From positions 1-56,876 of the forward strand of contig NZ_LFCT01000032.1 in assembly GCF_008692605.1 (NCBI RefSeq): a stretch of 56,876 nucleotides of DNA, in the 5' to 3' direction. The notes beneath the pieces were generated by a model. The model did no database searches, was not told where the DNA came from, and saw only the letters and a list, made by a program, of their open reading frames with translations. Positions 36,441-44,489 of the stretch are shown here, one piece after another (the first letter of the stretch is position 1; the number at the start of each line of letters is the position of its first letter). Origin of the DNA: Sphingobium estronivorans (GTDB lineage: Bacteria > Pseudomonadota > Alphaproteobacteria > Sphingomonadales > Sphingomonadaceae). The position numbers were made by a program, and so were the translations under genes.

Positions 36441-37178
36441 TCAGTCCCAGTCGCGCAATTTCTCACGCAGCTTGTCCAGCGCCGCCTTCTTGATCTGACA
36501 CACCCGCGCCGCGCCAATATCCAGCGTCGCGCCGATTTCCTCCAGATTGAGTTCCTCGACGAAATACAGCTGAAGCACCAGCGCCTCGCGCTGCGGCAAC
36601 TCTCCGATATATTTCGCCAGTGCGACCTTGAGCGACTCCCGCTCCAACACATCGTCGGCGCGGTCCTCGACATCGGCGAACCACATGGACTGGTCCGAAT
36701 AGACCTCATCCATGCTGGTGTGCTGCACCATCTCGCACGCGTCAGCCGCTTCGCGATAGGCGGCCGCATCCAGACCCATTTCCGCCGACATCTCCGCTTC
36801 CAAGGGTGCGCGGCCCAATTTCTGTTCCAGCCGGTTGCGGATGCCCGCCATCGTCTTTCGCTGGGCCATGGCGGATCGCGTCATCGTCGCGCTGCGGCGC
36901 AGATGGTCGATCATCGCCCCGCGCACGCGCATCTGCGCATAGGAGGCAAAGCCCAGCCCCCGATCCTCGAACCCGTTGGCCGCCTCGACCAGCGCGACCA
37001 TGCCGATCTGGAGCAAATCCTCGATCTCGATGGCGCTGGAAACCCGGCCATGGACATGCCAGGCGGTCTTGCGCACCAGCGGCATATATTGCCGGGCCAG
37101 CCGTTCGGGCGAGTTGGCATGGGCGGACCGGCCATAGGTGTTGGCATCGGAACCGGCGACGACCCTGTTCATGAACAT
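36441..37178 (-). CDS. fliA: Flagellar sigma factor FliA (sigma-28)
   Basis: The 245-residue sigma factor directs late flagellar genes. Region 2 (YMPLVRKTAWHVHGRV, then EIEDLLQIGMVALVEAANGFE, FASYAQMRVRGAMIDHLRR) and region 4 (LPQREALVLQLYFVEELNLEEIGATL, then ARVCQIKKAALDKLR) are intact. ATG 37178 has AAGGAG upstream. It is the last gene of a unit with a transglycosylase and flhA. Three matching TAAA-N15-GCCG promoters occur in the window, and its anti-sigma factor FlgM is also encoded here. Confidence 0.96.
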   Translation of the reverse strand: MFMNRVVAGSDANTYGRSAHANSPERLARQYMPLVRKTAWHVHGRVSSAIEIEDLLQIGMVALVEAANGFEDRGLGFASYAQMRVRGAMIDHLRRSATMTRSAMAQRKTMAGIRNRLEQKLGRAPLEAEMSAEMGLDAAAYREAADACEMVQHTSMDEVYSDQSMWFADVEDRADDVLERESLKVALAKYIGELPQREALVLQLYFVEELNLEEIGATLDIGAARVCQIKKAALDKLREKLRDWD

Positions 37179-37190
37179 GAGCTTGGCTCC

Positions 37191-39311
37191 TTATGCGACG
37201 CGTTCGCGAGTCGGCAGGGGATCGTGGCGGGGCGCGGGCCGCTGCTCGCCGCCGACCACGGCGACGACTTCCACACCCTTGCCATCGGGAATTTCCAGGA
37301 AAGACAGCACGGGCGTCTCCGGCAGATGTGGCTTGAACAGACGGGCCAGCGCGCGGCGCGCGATTGGCGACGTGACGATGGCGAAGTTGCGCGCCTGCCC
37401 CAGCAGCGGACGGGCCGCCGTGACCACCGCCTCGATAATGCGGTTGGCGAGCGCCGGTTCGATGGGATGACGGGCATCCCCGGCCATGCGCATCGCCTGC
37501 GCCAGCAACGCTTCGAGATCGCCGTCGAGCGTGATGACCGGCAACGGCATCTTCACCGGCACCAGCCCCTGAATGATGAGCGAACCGATGCGCTGGCGCA
37601 CGGCTTCGACCAGCTGATCGAGGGTCATGTCAGGCCGCGCGGCATCGACCATCGCCTCGCAAATGCGGCGGAAGTCCTTGAGCGCAATGCCCTCGGCCAG
37701 CAGTGCACGGCAGAGCGCCGAAATCTGGGTGAGGTTCAACAGCCCCGGCGTCAGCCCTTCGACCAGTTGCGGCGCGGCATCCTTGAGGTTGTCGAGCAGC
37801 TTGCGCGCTTCGTCCAGACCGAACATCTCGCTCGCATTCATGGCGATCAACTGGTTGAGATGCGTTGCCACCACCGTCGGCGGATCGACCACGGTATAGC
37901 CCGCGACCACCGCTTCGCTGCGCTTGGCGGGCGAAATCCACACGGCCTCCAGCCCAAAGGTCGGGTCCTTGGCCTCACGCCCTGAAACCGTGCCTTCCAA
38001 CGCCCCGCTATCGAGCGCCAGCAGATCGTCGGGGAAAATCTCATCCTCGCCCACGACGACGCCGGCGATGGTGATGCGATACTGGTTCGGCTCCAGCGCC
38101 AGATTGTCCTTCACGCGGACCATCGGCACGACAAAGCCCAGTTCCTTGGACAATTGGCGGCGGATGCCGGTGATGCGCGCCATCAGCGGTGCGCCCTTGC
38201 GCTCGTCGACCAGCCCGATCAGGCCATAGCCGATCTCCAGCCCCAGCACCGCGCCGTCGGATACGTCGTTCCATTCGATCAGCGCCGGATTGGGCGGCGG
38301 CGCAGCGGGTTCCGGCTCGGCCGCCTTGCGCTGGCTCGACTTGCGAAGCTGCCAGGCAATGCCCCCCGCAACCGCAGCGGCGGGCAGGATGATCATGTGC
38401 GGCATGCCGGGCAGCACACCCAGGAAAGTCAGGATCGCCGCGACCGGCATCCATGCCTTGCCCGAACCGAACTGGCTGGTGATCTGGTTCGACAGATCGT
38501 CCTCGCTGCCGACGCGGGTGACGATGGCCGCCGCCGCGATGGAGAGCAGCAACGCCGGAATCTGCGCCACCAGCGCATCGCCGATGGCGAGGATGATATA
38601 GGTCTGCGCGGCTTCCCCGATGGACAGCTTGTGGCTGACCACGCCCAAGATGATGCCGCCGACGATGTTGATGGCCAGGATCAGGATGCCCGCGACCGCG
38701 TCGCCCTTCACGAACTTGCTGGCACCGTCCATCGAACCGTAGAAATCCGCCTCGGTCGCGACTTCGCGGCGGCGGACCTTGGCTTCTTCCGGCGTCAGCA
38801 GCCCGGCATTGAGGTCTGCGTCGATCGCCATCTGCTTGCCCGGCAAGGCGTCCAGGGTGAAGCGCGCCGACACTTCCGACACGCGGCCCGCGCCCTTGGT
38901 GATGACCACCAGATTGATGATCATCAGGATCGCGAAGACGAAGATGCCGACGACATAATCGCCGCCGATCAGAAAATGGCCGAAAGCCTCGATCACATGG
39001 CCCGCCGAATCGGTGCCTTCATGGCCATTCACCAGCACCACGCGGGTCGACGCCACGTTCAGCGCCAGTCGCAGCAGGGTCGCGAACAGCAGCACCGTCG
39101 GAAAACTGGAGAAATCCAGTGGCTTGGCGGCGTTCAACGCCACCATCAGCACGGCCAGCGAGATCATGATGTTGGTGATGAACCCGATGTCCAGCATCAC
39201 CGACGGCACCGGCACCATCATGAACAGCACGACCATCAGCGTCGCGAAGGGCAGCACCGCGCCCTTGGCGGCGCTCATCCAGATCTTCGCTTTGACTTGG
39301 GCAGGGGTCAT
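37191..39311 (-). CDS. flhA: Flagellar export gate protein FlhA
   Basis: The 706-residue protein forms the nonameric export ring. Eight membrane helices occupy the N-terminal half, with the FHIPEP-region motif ARFTLDALPGKQMAIDADLNAG and RREVATEADFYGSMDGASKFVKGDA just before the cytoplasmic domain that docks chaperone-substrate pairs. Length is standard. It is 9 bp downstream of the transglycosylase gene and 12 bp upstream of fliA. Confidence 0.97.
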   Translation of the reverse strand: MTPAQVKAKIWMSAAKGAVLPFATLMVVLFMMVPVPSVMLDIGFITNIMISLAVLMVALNAAKPLDFSSFPTVLLFATLLRLALNVASTRVVLVNGHEGTDSAGHVIEAFGHFLIGGDYVVGIFVFAILMIINLVVITKGAGRVSEVSARFTLDALPGKQMAIDADLNAGLLTPEEAKVRRREVATEADFYGSMDGASKFVKGDAVAGILILAINIVGGIILGVVSHKLSIGEAAQTYIILAIGDALVAQIPALLLSIAAAAIVTRVGSEDDLSNQITSQFGSGKAWMPVAAILTFLGVLPGMPHMIILPAAAVAGGIAWQLRKSSQRKAAEPEPAAPPPNPALIEWNDVSDGAVLGLEIGYGLIGLVDERKGAPLMARITGIRRQLSKELGFVVPMVRVKDNLALEPNQYRITIAGVVVGEDEIFPDDLLALDSGALEGTVSGREAKDPTFGLEAVWISPAKRSEAVVAGYTVVDPPTVVATHLNQLIAMNASEMFGLDEARKLLDNLKDAAPQLVEGLTPGLLNLTQISALCRALLAEGIALKDFRRICEAMVDAARPDMTLDQLVEAVRQRIGSLIIQGLVPVKMPLPVITLDGDLEALLAQAMRMAGDARHPIEPALANRIIEAVVTAARPLLGQARNFAIVTSPIARRALARLFKPHLPETPVLSFLEIPDGKGVEVVAVVGGEQRPAPRHDPLPTRERVA

Positions 39312-39320
39312 TGTCGGCCG

Positions 39321-40142
39321 TTACCTTCCGAGGGTGGCGAGCATGAGATAGGCGAGGCGCGCCGTCTGCGGCTCCGGCCGGACGGTGACGTCGGCGGCGG
39401 TCGCAAGGCGCTGGGTTTCGATCCGCACATAGTCGGCGGGCTGCACGGTCTTCGCGCCGGAGGGCAGCGAGGCGTCGGCATATTGAATGTCGCCGGTCCC
39501 GACCGAATCGAAGCCCTTCTGGAGCTTGGCGGCAAAACGGTCGCGGATTTCGGCAAAGCTGCGGGCATTGCCCTGCTTGTCGTAGAAGATGGAGCGGTTG
39601 GCCCGCGCCGCCGCCGGGAACATGGAGGCGGCGGTCGCATGGGGCGCGCTATTCTCCATCGCCAGGAATTTGCTGGCCCCGCCGATGCCCAGGAAATGGG
39701 CCATGTAGAGATCGACCGGCTCTGCCTCGCGGCCCAGCTTCGATTCCAGATAGTTCTTGTTGTCGGCGGCATGCTCCGCCGCCATCACCGACGCCGTTTC
39801 GGGATGCTTGCGCAGGTCGAGAATCTGCTGGCGAAGGTCCGGGTCGGCCACATAATAGCGGCCATTGCTGCCCCGGCTGATCGCATCGGCGGCCCAGCCC
39901 AGACCATATTCGCTGCCATGCTTGTCGATGACGGCCAGCCAGCTCTGGTCGACGAACTGGTACAATCCGGTCGCGGACGATGTCGTCGCGCGGGCGGTGG
40001 GATTGAGGCTGCTCTCGATCTTGGCCTGGCCGAGCAGATAGGCGAAGTCCACGCCCGTCCGCCGGCTGGCCATGGCAATCGCGTTGGTCACGCGATTGGC
40101 CGCCGAAGCGCCTGTTGCTGTGATGTCTGCGAAAGCCGACAC
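39321..40142 (-). CDS. Flagellar lytic transglycosylase (SLT domain)
   Basis: The protein of about 273 residues has an SLT lytic-transglycosylase domain with the catalytic Glu in QAKIESSLNP, followed by SATGLYQFVDQSWLA and DLYMAHFLGIGGASKFL. It would cut peptidoglycan to let the rod through. I prefer GTG 40142: an ATG exists at 40178, but the sigma-54 promoter at 40183-40197 predicts transcription starting near 40171, downstream of that ATG. The FlgJ of this cluster has no muramidase domain, so this protein probably supplies the activity. Heads the unit with flhA and fliA. Confidence 0.85.
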   Translation of the reverse strand: MSAFADITATGASAANRVTNAIAMASRRTGVDFAYLLGQAKIESSLNPTARATTSSATGLYQFVDQSWLAVIDKHGSEYGLGWAADAISRGSNGRYYVADPDLRQQILDLRKHPETASVMAAEHAADNKNYLESKLGREAEPVDLYMAHFLGIGGASKFLAMENSAPHATAASMFPAAARANRSIFYDKQGNARSFAEIRDRFAAKLQKGFDSVGTGDIQYADASLPSGAKTVQPADYVRIETQRLATAADVTVRPEPQTARLAYLMLATLGR

Positions 40143-40182
40143 TGGTTGCCTGAAATCCCCGTTGGTACCGGGGGTCATTAGA

Positions 40183-40197
40183 GCAAGTGACGTGCCA
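40183..40197 (-). promoter_or_regulatory. Sigma-54 promoter of transglycosylase-flhA-fliA
   Basis: On the minus strand TGGCACGTCACTTGC is a perfect match to TGGCAC-N5-TTGC. The start is predicted near 40171. This puts fliA, the next sigma factor in the cascade, under sigma-54 and presumably FlbD control. Confidence 0.85.
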
Positions 40198-40246
40198 AGA
40201 TTTGGTTAACGCGCGCTCATAATTGCGCTTTCCCCATTCGACTCAA

Positions 40247-40271
40247 CGAAAAAAGGCGCCCAGGAGCGCCT
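40247..40271 (-). terminator. Terminator after flgA-flgM-flgN
   Basis: On the minus strand AGGCGC and GCGCCT form a stem with a 6-nt loop, followed by six T residues (40249-40254). It lies 28 bp beyond the flgN stop. Confidence 0.75.
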
Positions 40272-40298
40272 CGATAAACCACGGAGAATGAATGATTT

Positions 40299-40607
40299 TC
40301 AGCGCCCGTAGGTCAATGGCGCGGTTTCCGCCCCTTGCGCCGCCAACAGGGCCAAGCGCTGATTCGCGTGATCCGCCAGCAGGTTGGTGCGAATCCGCGA
40401 AGACTCCATCAAAGGCTGCAAAGCCTTGATTCGATCCTTCACCGCATCGTCCGACCGCCACACGCCGATCGCGCGCACCGCGGCTGCCGCTGTCGCAATC
40501 CGACGGGTCGCCGATTCGATTGCCGCCGGGTCGGTGCCGTCGAGAACGCCGCGCAGTTCTTCGAAAGCGGCGGTCAGTTCATCCAGCGCTGCCAGACCGA
40601 GCGGCAT
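40299..40607 (-). CDS. flgN: FlgN-like flagellar export chaperone
   Basis: The 102-residue helical protein would bind the hook-filament junction proteins FlgK and FlgL. Sequence similarity to classical FlgN is weak; I rely on size, helical character (LAALDELTAAFEELRGVL, then ADHANQRLALLAAQG) and position 4 bp after flgM, where FlgN normally lies. ATG 40607 is chosen because it follows flgM; an upstream frame would run through flgM. Confidence 0.7.
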   Translation of the reverse strand: MPLGLAALDELTAAFEELRGVLDGTDPAAIESATRRIATAAAAVRAIGVWRSDDAVKDRIKALQPLMESSRIRTNLLADHANQRLALLAAQGAETAPLTYGR

Positions 40608-40611
40608 GGGT

Positions 40612-40893
40612 TCAGCCAGCCGCCGGCAGGTCGAGCGCCAACATGCGGTCGGCAATGGCCGAGGCATCGACCGGATAATTGCCCGACGCAATCGCCGCCT
40701 TGATCGCGGCCACACGGTCCATGTCGACCGGCGCGCCTTCCGCCGCCATGCGGGCAGCGGGGCTGGCCGAACTGGCCGAAGACGAAGCCGTGCCCGTCGA
40801 ACCGACCGAAGAGGACGCACGCGTCTTGCCGCCCTCCTTCAGGCGGGCCGCCTCGATGGCGGCGCTGATATTCTGGCCGACAGACTTAATCAT
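40612..40893 (-). CDS. flgM: Anti-sigma-28 factor FlgM
   Basis: The 93-residue protein should hold FliA inactive until it is exported through the finished hook. The N-terminus (MIKSVGQNISAA) is followed by a Ser/Ala-rich disordered linker and the FlgM helical core (VDMDRVAAIKAAIASGNYPVDASAIADRMLAL), which is the sigma-binding part. It sits 46 bp after flgA and 4 bp before flgN, driven by the sigma-54 site at 41531-41545. Confidence 0.93.
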   Translation of the reverse strand: MIKSVGQNISAAIEAARLKEGGKTRASSSVGSTGTASSSASSASPAARMAAEGAPVDMDRVAAIKAAIASGNYPVDASAIADRMLALDLPAAG

Positions 40894-40939
40894 GGTTCCA
40901 ATCCTTCATTCGTCCCGCACAGCCTATATACGGTCGGGT

Positions 40940-41488
40940 TCAAAAATTATTAAATCCCGGAATACGAACAATTCCCATTTCCACGACCTGCGCCAGAATC
41001 GGCGCGGATTTCTTGTCCTCGCGCACACGGATCGTCTCGCCCACGGCGCCATCCTCATCCGCGATCATCATGCGGGACACGCTGAAGGCCGCATTGCCCG
41101 CCATCAACTGGACCGGGTCGCCCTTCTTGACGATAGCCTCCTTCGGCGCCGCCCGCGCCGCGGGCGCATAGCGCGCCACCGGCCCCGAAGCCGCTGCCGC
41201 GCCACCCGCGACCAGAGGCACGCGAATCCGCCAGCCCAGCGCGTCGCATTTCACGATAGCCGCGCCGAACACCGGCCCATCGACGCTGGGCGTCGTCGGG
41301 CAGGCGGCCAGATGCAGGCGACGATCCACCGGCGCCATCGGCCCGCCCGGTTCGCCCAGATTGGCGCCGACGGTCATCGCGACCAGGCTGTCGATACGAT
41401 CCAGATTCTCGAACTTCTGCTGCGCCAACGCCGGCTGCGACGCCGACACGGACAACGCAAGAAGGAGGATCTTGGGCATGATATTCAC
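40940..41488 (-). CDS. flgA: P-ring assembly chaperone FlgA
   Basis: The 182-residue periplasmic protein helps FlgI form the P ring. It has a Sec signal (ILLLALSVSASQPALAQ) and a C-terminal SAF domain (IVKKGDPVQLMAGNAAFSVS, then GAVGETIRVREDKKSAPILAQVV). GTG 41488 has GGAGAG at good spacing; the ATG three codons later is poorer. It starts a flgA-flgM-flgN unit and lies about 30 nt after a predicted sigma-54 start. Confidence 0.93.
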   Translation of the reverse strand: MNIMPKILLLALSVSASQPALAQQKFENLDRIDSLVAMTVGANLGEPGGPMAPVDRRLHLAACPTTPSVDGPVFGAAIVKCDALGWRIRVPLVAGGAAAASGPVARYAPAARAAPKEAIVKKGDPVQLMAGNAAFSVSRMMIADEDGAVGETIRVREDKKSAPILAQVVEMGIVRIPGFNNF

Positions 41489-41530
41489 AGGTCTCTCCGG
41501 ATGAAGCGGACAGGATTAACCATCAGTTAC

Positions 41531-41545
41531 GCAATTATCGTGCCA
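41531..41545 (-). promoter_or_regulatory. Sigma-54 promoter of flgA-flgM-flgN
   Basis: On the minus strand TGGCACGATAATTGC is a perfect TGGCAC-N5-TTGC. It lies just past the stop codon of the motB-like gene (41554), with the start predicted near 41519. A single TTGCCG half-site is at 41588-41593. Confidence 0.85.
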
Positions 41546-41553
41546 GATAATGC

Positions 41554-42051
41554 TCAACTGGCCGCCATGATGCGCAGCACCTGCCCCTTGCCGCCTTCCC
41601 CGTCGAGTTGATCCAGCCCGCGCAGCACCAGCCGGTCCCGATCCACGCCATCGTCCCCCAGCGCTCGCGCCACCGCGCCCAGTCGCGCCGCCGCCAGATC
41701 CCAGCCGTCAAAGCGCTGCCGCCCCGGATCGCTTCCCCGGCTGCTGATTTCCAGGCGATTCTGTCCCATGGCGCGCCCTTTGGCAAAACGCGCCGCCAGC
41801 GCCTTCAGCCGCGCCTCGCCTGCCGGCGTCAGCATCGCCTCGCCCGGCAGGAACAGGTCGGCGGCCCGGATTTCCGTCGCCGCAGCAACCGCCCGCCCGC
41901 CAAATTGCTGACGCACCTGCGCCAGCATCGCGTCGCGCCGCTGCCCGCTCGCCTGCAACATCACGAAAAAACCGAGCAGCAACAGCAGCAGATCGGCAAA
42001 GCTGATCGCCCAGCGGCTGCGCCGGGCGCCGGAAAGAGTTGCGATGCTCAT
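41554..42051 (-). CDS. MotB/PomB-like stator protein, short
   Basis: The 165-residue protein has an N-terminal membrane helix ISFADLLLLLLGFFVMLQAS with the ion-binding Asp in FAD, the PomB-like form rather than the YADF of classical MotB. The C-terminal 100 residues resemble a shortened OmpA-like peptidoglycan-binding domain (FLPGEAMLTPAGEARLKALAA, then GWDLAAARLGAVARAL) but lack the usual GHTD motif. Full-length MotB/PomB proteins are about 300 residues. It overlaps the MotA-like gene by 4 bp. A functional second stator, a regulator of the first, or a remnant are all possible. Confidence 0.75.
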   Translation of the reverse strand: MSIATLSGARRSRWAISFADLLLLLLGFFVMLQASGQRRDAMLAQVRQQFGGRAVAAATEIRAADLFLPGEAMLTPAGEARLKALAARFAKGRAMGQNRLEISSRGSDPGRQRFDGWDLAAARLGAVARALGDDGVDRDRLVLRGLDQLDGEGGKGQVLRIMAAS

Positions 42052-42722
42052 GCGACCTCGCGGATCGAGGCACGGCGCAGCGGCACATTTTCCCGCCGCG
42101 CAATCGCCGCCATGCGGTCGGCCACTTCCTTCTGCCAGGCGAGTTCCCGCTCGGACAGGTCGGCCAGCCGCGCCGCGACCGGCGCCGCGACGATATTGGC
42201 GATAACGACGCCATAGAAGGTGGTGAGCAGCGCCAGCGCCATGGAAGGCCCCAGCGATGCGGGATCGTTCATCCCCGCGAACATGCCGACCAGTCCGATG
42301 ATCGTCCCCGCCATGCCCAGAGCAGGCGCGGCATCGGCGATGGACAGCCAGAGCTTGCACGCGCCGCCATGCCGCTCCGCGCGGTCGGCCATCGCCTGCG
42401 CCGCCCATAGCTCGAACTGTTCTGGTTTTTCGCAATTGGCGAGCTTGCGCGCCGCTTCGGTAAGGAAGGGATTGGCCGTCTTGACCCGGTCGGTGCAGGC
42501 CAGACCGCGCAGTTGCGCCACCTGGTCGATCTTCAGCATCGCCGCCCGCGCCGCCGCGCGATCCTTCGCCGGATCGGCCCGCAGCAACGGCCCCAGGGCG
42601 GCAAAGCCCCGCCCCATGCCGCGCCAGCCATTCTGGAACAGCGCCACTGCGCCGATCCCCGCCAGCATCGCCAGCAACGTCAGGGGATCGAAGAGATGCG
42701 CCATTGTTCCGATCATCGCCAT
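42048..42722 (-). CDS. MotA/PomA-like stator protein
   Basis: The protein of about 224 residues has two clear C-terminal membrane helices with ADAAPALGMAGTIIGLVGMF and ALLTTFYGVVIANIVAAP, closer by eye to the Na+-type PomA/MotP pattern than to the H+-type MotA also present in the window. Start choice among 42722, 42716 and 42704 is uncertain; GGGGGA is upstream of the first two. It is co-translated with the short MotB-like gene and divergent from flgB. The strands in the N-terminal half differ from typical four-helix MotA, so the membrane topology needs checking. Confidence 0.75.
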   Translation of the reverse strand: MAMIGTMAHLFDPLTLLAMLAGIGAVALFQNGWRGMGRGFAALGPLLRADPAKDRAAARAAMLKIDQVAQLRGLACTDRVKTANPFLTEAARKLANCEKPEQFELWAAQAMADRAERHGGACKLWLSIADAAPALGMAGTIIGLVGMFAGMNDPASLGPSMALALLTTFYGVVIANIVAAPVAARLADLSERELAWQKEVADRMAAIARRENVPLRRASIREVA

Positions 42723-42749
42723 TGTCCCCCGTCGATCATGCCCGGCGGG

Positions 42750-42842
42750 CGGCAAAGCCCTGCCACCACCCGGCAAATTCTTGCCGCCCTTGCCGATCGC
42801 GCTCCGCAATTCCCCGGATTTCCGCGATTTCCCGCCTTGCCG
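42750..42842. promoter_or_regulatory. Cluster of CGGCAA/TTGCCG half-sites (candidate FlbD enhancer)
   Basis: Five half-sites occur: CGGCAA at 42750 and 42771, TTGCCG at 42781, 42790 and 42837. The central pair forms CGGCAA-ATTC-TTGCCG. They lie 20-110 bp upstream of the flgB sigma-54 promoter and also upstream of the divergent MotA-like gene. The same motif cluster occurs at 31639-31697. Confidence 0.5.
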
Positions 42843-42861
42843 ATGCGTCACCCACGCAAAT

Positions 42862-42876
42862 TGGCACGGCTCTTGC
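42862..42876 (+). promoter_or_regulatory. Sigma-54 promoter of flgB operon
   Basis: TGGCACGGCTCTTGC is a perfect TGGCAC-N5-TTGC and is identical, including the spacer, to the element upstream of flgG. Predicted start near 42888, leaving a 94-nt leader before flgB. Confidence 0.88.
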
Positions 42877-42981
42877 GAATATCAGGCTGGATCACCCGCG
42901 GTTCACGCCATCAGGCTTCAGAACGGCGGAGGAACCCGAAGTTTTAGGCCCCTTCAGGCCAAAAAAAACGGAAGACGGAAA

Positions 42982-43350
42982 ATGTCGCTGCAAGACGGAT
43001 TGTTCGGGATACATGGAAAGGCGCTGGCGCTTCGCTCGCAGCGTCTGTCTCTGCTCGCGTCCAATATCGCGAACGCCTCGACCCCCGGCTACAAGGCGCG
43101 CGACATCGATTTCGAGTCCGCGCTGAAAGAAGCGACCACCCAGCAGAGCAAGTCCGCCGCCGACGTGTCCCAGGCCGTCGACGACAGCATGGGCTATCGC
43201 GTGCCGCTTCAGCCGAGCCTCGACGGCAACACCGTCGAACTCAGCACCGAACAGACGCTGTTCGCGGAAAATGCCGTCAAATATCGCACGACCCTCTCCT
43301 TCCTGGAGGGCCGCATCAACACCATCACCCGCGCCCTGAAGGGAGAATGA
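42982..43350 (+). CDS. flgB: Proximal rod protein FlgB
   Basis: The 122-residue rod subunit has the shared axial-protein N-terminus (RSQRLSLLASNIANASTPGYKARDIDFESAL) and the C-terminal ENAVKYRTTLSFLEGRI block. It is exported early and stacks on FliE. It is the first gene of the rightward flg series and overlaps flgC by 4 bp. Confidence 0.95.
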   Translation: MSLQDGLFGIHGKALALRSQRLSLLASNIANASTPGYKARDIDFESALKEATTQQSKSAADVSQAVDDSMGYRVPLQPSLDGNTVELSTEQTLFAENAVKYRTTLSFLEGRINTITRALKGE

Positions 43351-43763
43351 GCATGAGCGGCTCCGGTCCCCTGAACGTCTTCGACATCGCCGGTCGCGCC
43401 ATGAGCGCGCAACTGGTGCGCCTCAACGCCACCGCGTCGAACATGGCCAATGCCGGCAATGTCACCGGCAGCGCCGCCGACGCCTATCGCGCGATCAAGC
43501 CGGTGTTCGAATCCGTCACCGACAGTCCCGGCGTCTCGACCGTGAAGGTCAAGAATGTCGTCACGACCAATGCGCAGCCCACCAAGCGCCACGATCCCAA
43601 CCATCCGCTGGCCGACAAGAATGGCGATGTCTGGGAAGCGGCCGTGGATAGCAGCGCGGAGCTGGTCGACATGATCGAGACCGCCCGCATGTACCAGAAT
43701 AATGTGCAGGTGCTGAACACCGCCAAATCCCTGATGATGGAAACCATAAGGATCGGCAAATGA
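43347..43763 (+). CDS. flgC: Proximal rod protein FlgC
   Basis: The 138-residue rod subunit has LNATASNMANAGNVTGSAADAYRA at the start and the conserved C-terminus SAELVDMIETARMYQNNVQVLNTAKSLMMETIRIGK. ATG 43347 overlaps the flgB stop, with GGGAGA upstream. It overlaps flgD by 4 bp. Confidence 0.95.
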   Translation: MSMSGSGPLNVFDIAGRAMSAQLVRLNATASNMANAGNVTGSAADAYRAIKPVFESVTDSPGVSTVKVKNVVTTNAQPTKRHDPNHPLADKNGDVWEAAVDSSAELVDMIETARMYQNNVQVLNTAKSLMMETIRIGK

Positions 43764-44419
43764 GCACGACCACGACAGCCACCGACAGCGCGGGCCTGTC
43801 CGTCTATAACCCCTATGCCAATGTCGGCACGGGCAAGTCTGAAATGGGCCAGGCGGATTTCCTGCGCCTGCTTACCGCGCAGATGCAGACGCAGGACCCG
43901 TTCGAGCCGATGGATAACGCCCAGATGGTCTCGCAAATGGCGACCATCACCAACAGCAGCGGCATCGCGGAGATGAACCAGACGCTGAAGAATCTGGCGT
44001 CGGACATGAGCGGCTCACGGCTGGGCGATGCGGCAAGCTGGATCGGCAAGTCGATGCTGATCCAGAGCAACATCGCCGCGCCCGATGCGGCGGGCCAATA
44101 TATGGGCCAGGTCAGCTTCGCCAACGCGACCAGCGGCGCGTCTGTCGATCTGGTCGACGGCAACGGCAATGTCGTGAAGACGATCGACCTGGGCAATCAG
44201 CCTGCGGGCGACATCAATTTCTTCTGGGACGGCAAGGACGATGCCGGCAACACCATCTCCACCGACGCGCTGAAGATCAAGGTCAACGGCGCCAACCCCA
44301 GCCGCGTCGCAAGCTGGGCCACCATCGCCGCCGTCCAGTCACCTGCTGACGGCAGCTCATCCAAGCTGATCACCGCGCTCGGCACCTACGCCCCGTCCGA
44401 CGCCATTTCCCTCGCTTGA
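43760..44419 (+). CDS. flgD: Hook cap protein FlgD
   Basis: The 219-residue scaffold caps the growing hook. The N-terminal ADFLRLLTAQMQTQDPFEPMDNAQMVSQMATI is the FlgD signature, and the second half carries the FLGD Ig-like/Tudor region (NFFWDGKDDAGNTISTDALKIKV). Overlaps flgC by 4 bp. It precedes a 70-bp leader with tandem repeats. Confidence 0.95.
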   Translation: MSTTTTATDSAGLSVYNPYANVGTGKSEMGQADFLRLLTAQMQTQDPFEPMDNAQMVSQMATITNSSGIAEMNQTLKNLASDMSGSRLGDAASWIGKSMLIQSNIAAPDAAGQYMGQVSFANATSGASVDLVDGNGNVVKTIDLGNQPAGDINFFWDGKDDAGNTISTDALKIKVNGANPSRVASWATIAAVQSPADGSSSKLITALGTYAPSDAISLA

Positions 44420-44431
44420 TTTAAGCGAATC

Positions 44432-44476
44432 CTTTTCACCCCAAATTTCTTTTCACCCCCAAATTCCTTTTCACCC
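44432..44476 (+). repeat. 2.5-copy tandem repeat in the flgD-flgE gap
   Basis: The unit CTTTTCACCCCAAATTT occurs at 44432-44448, again with one extra C at 44449-44466, and as CTTTTCACCC at 44467-44476. The last copy runs straight into the AAGGAG ribosome-binding site of flgE. Confidence 0.85.
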
Positions 44477-44489
44477 AAGGAGCAACGCC

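Noticed and set aside
40243..40461. Small minus-strand open frame overlapping flgN
   Set aside because: It runs through the terminator and overlaps flgN out of frame, with no ribosome-binding site.
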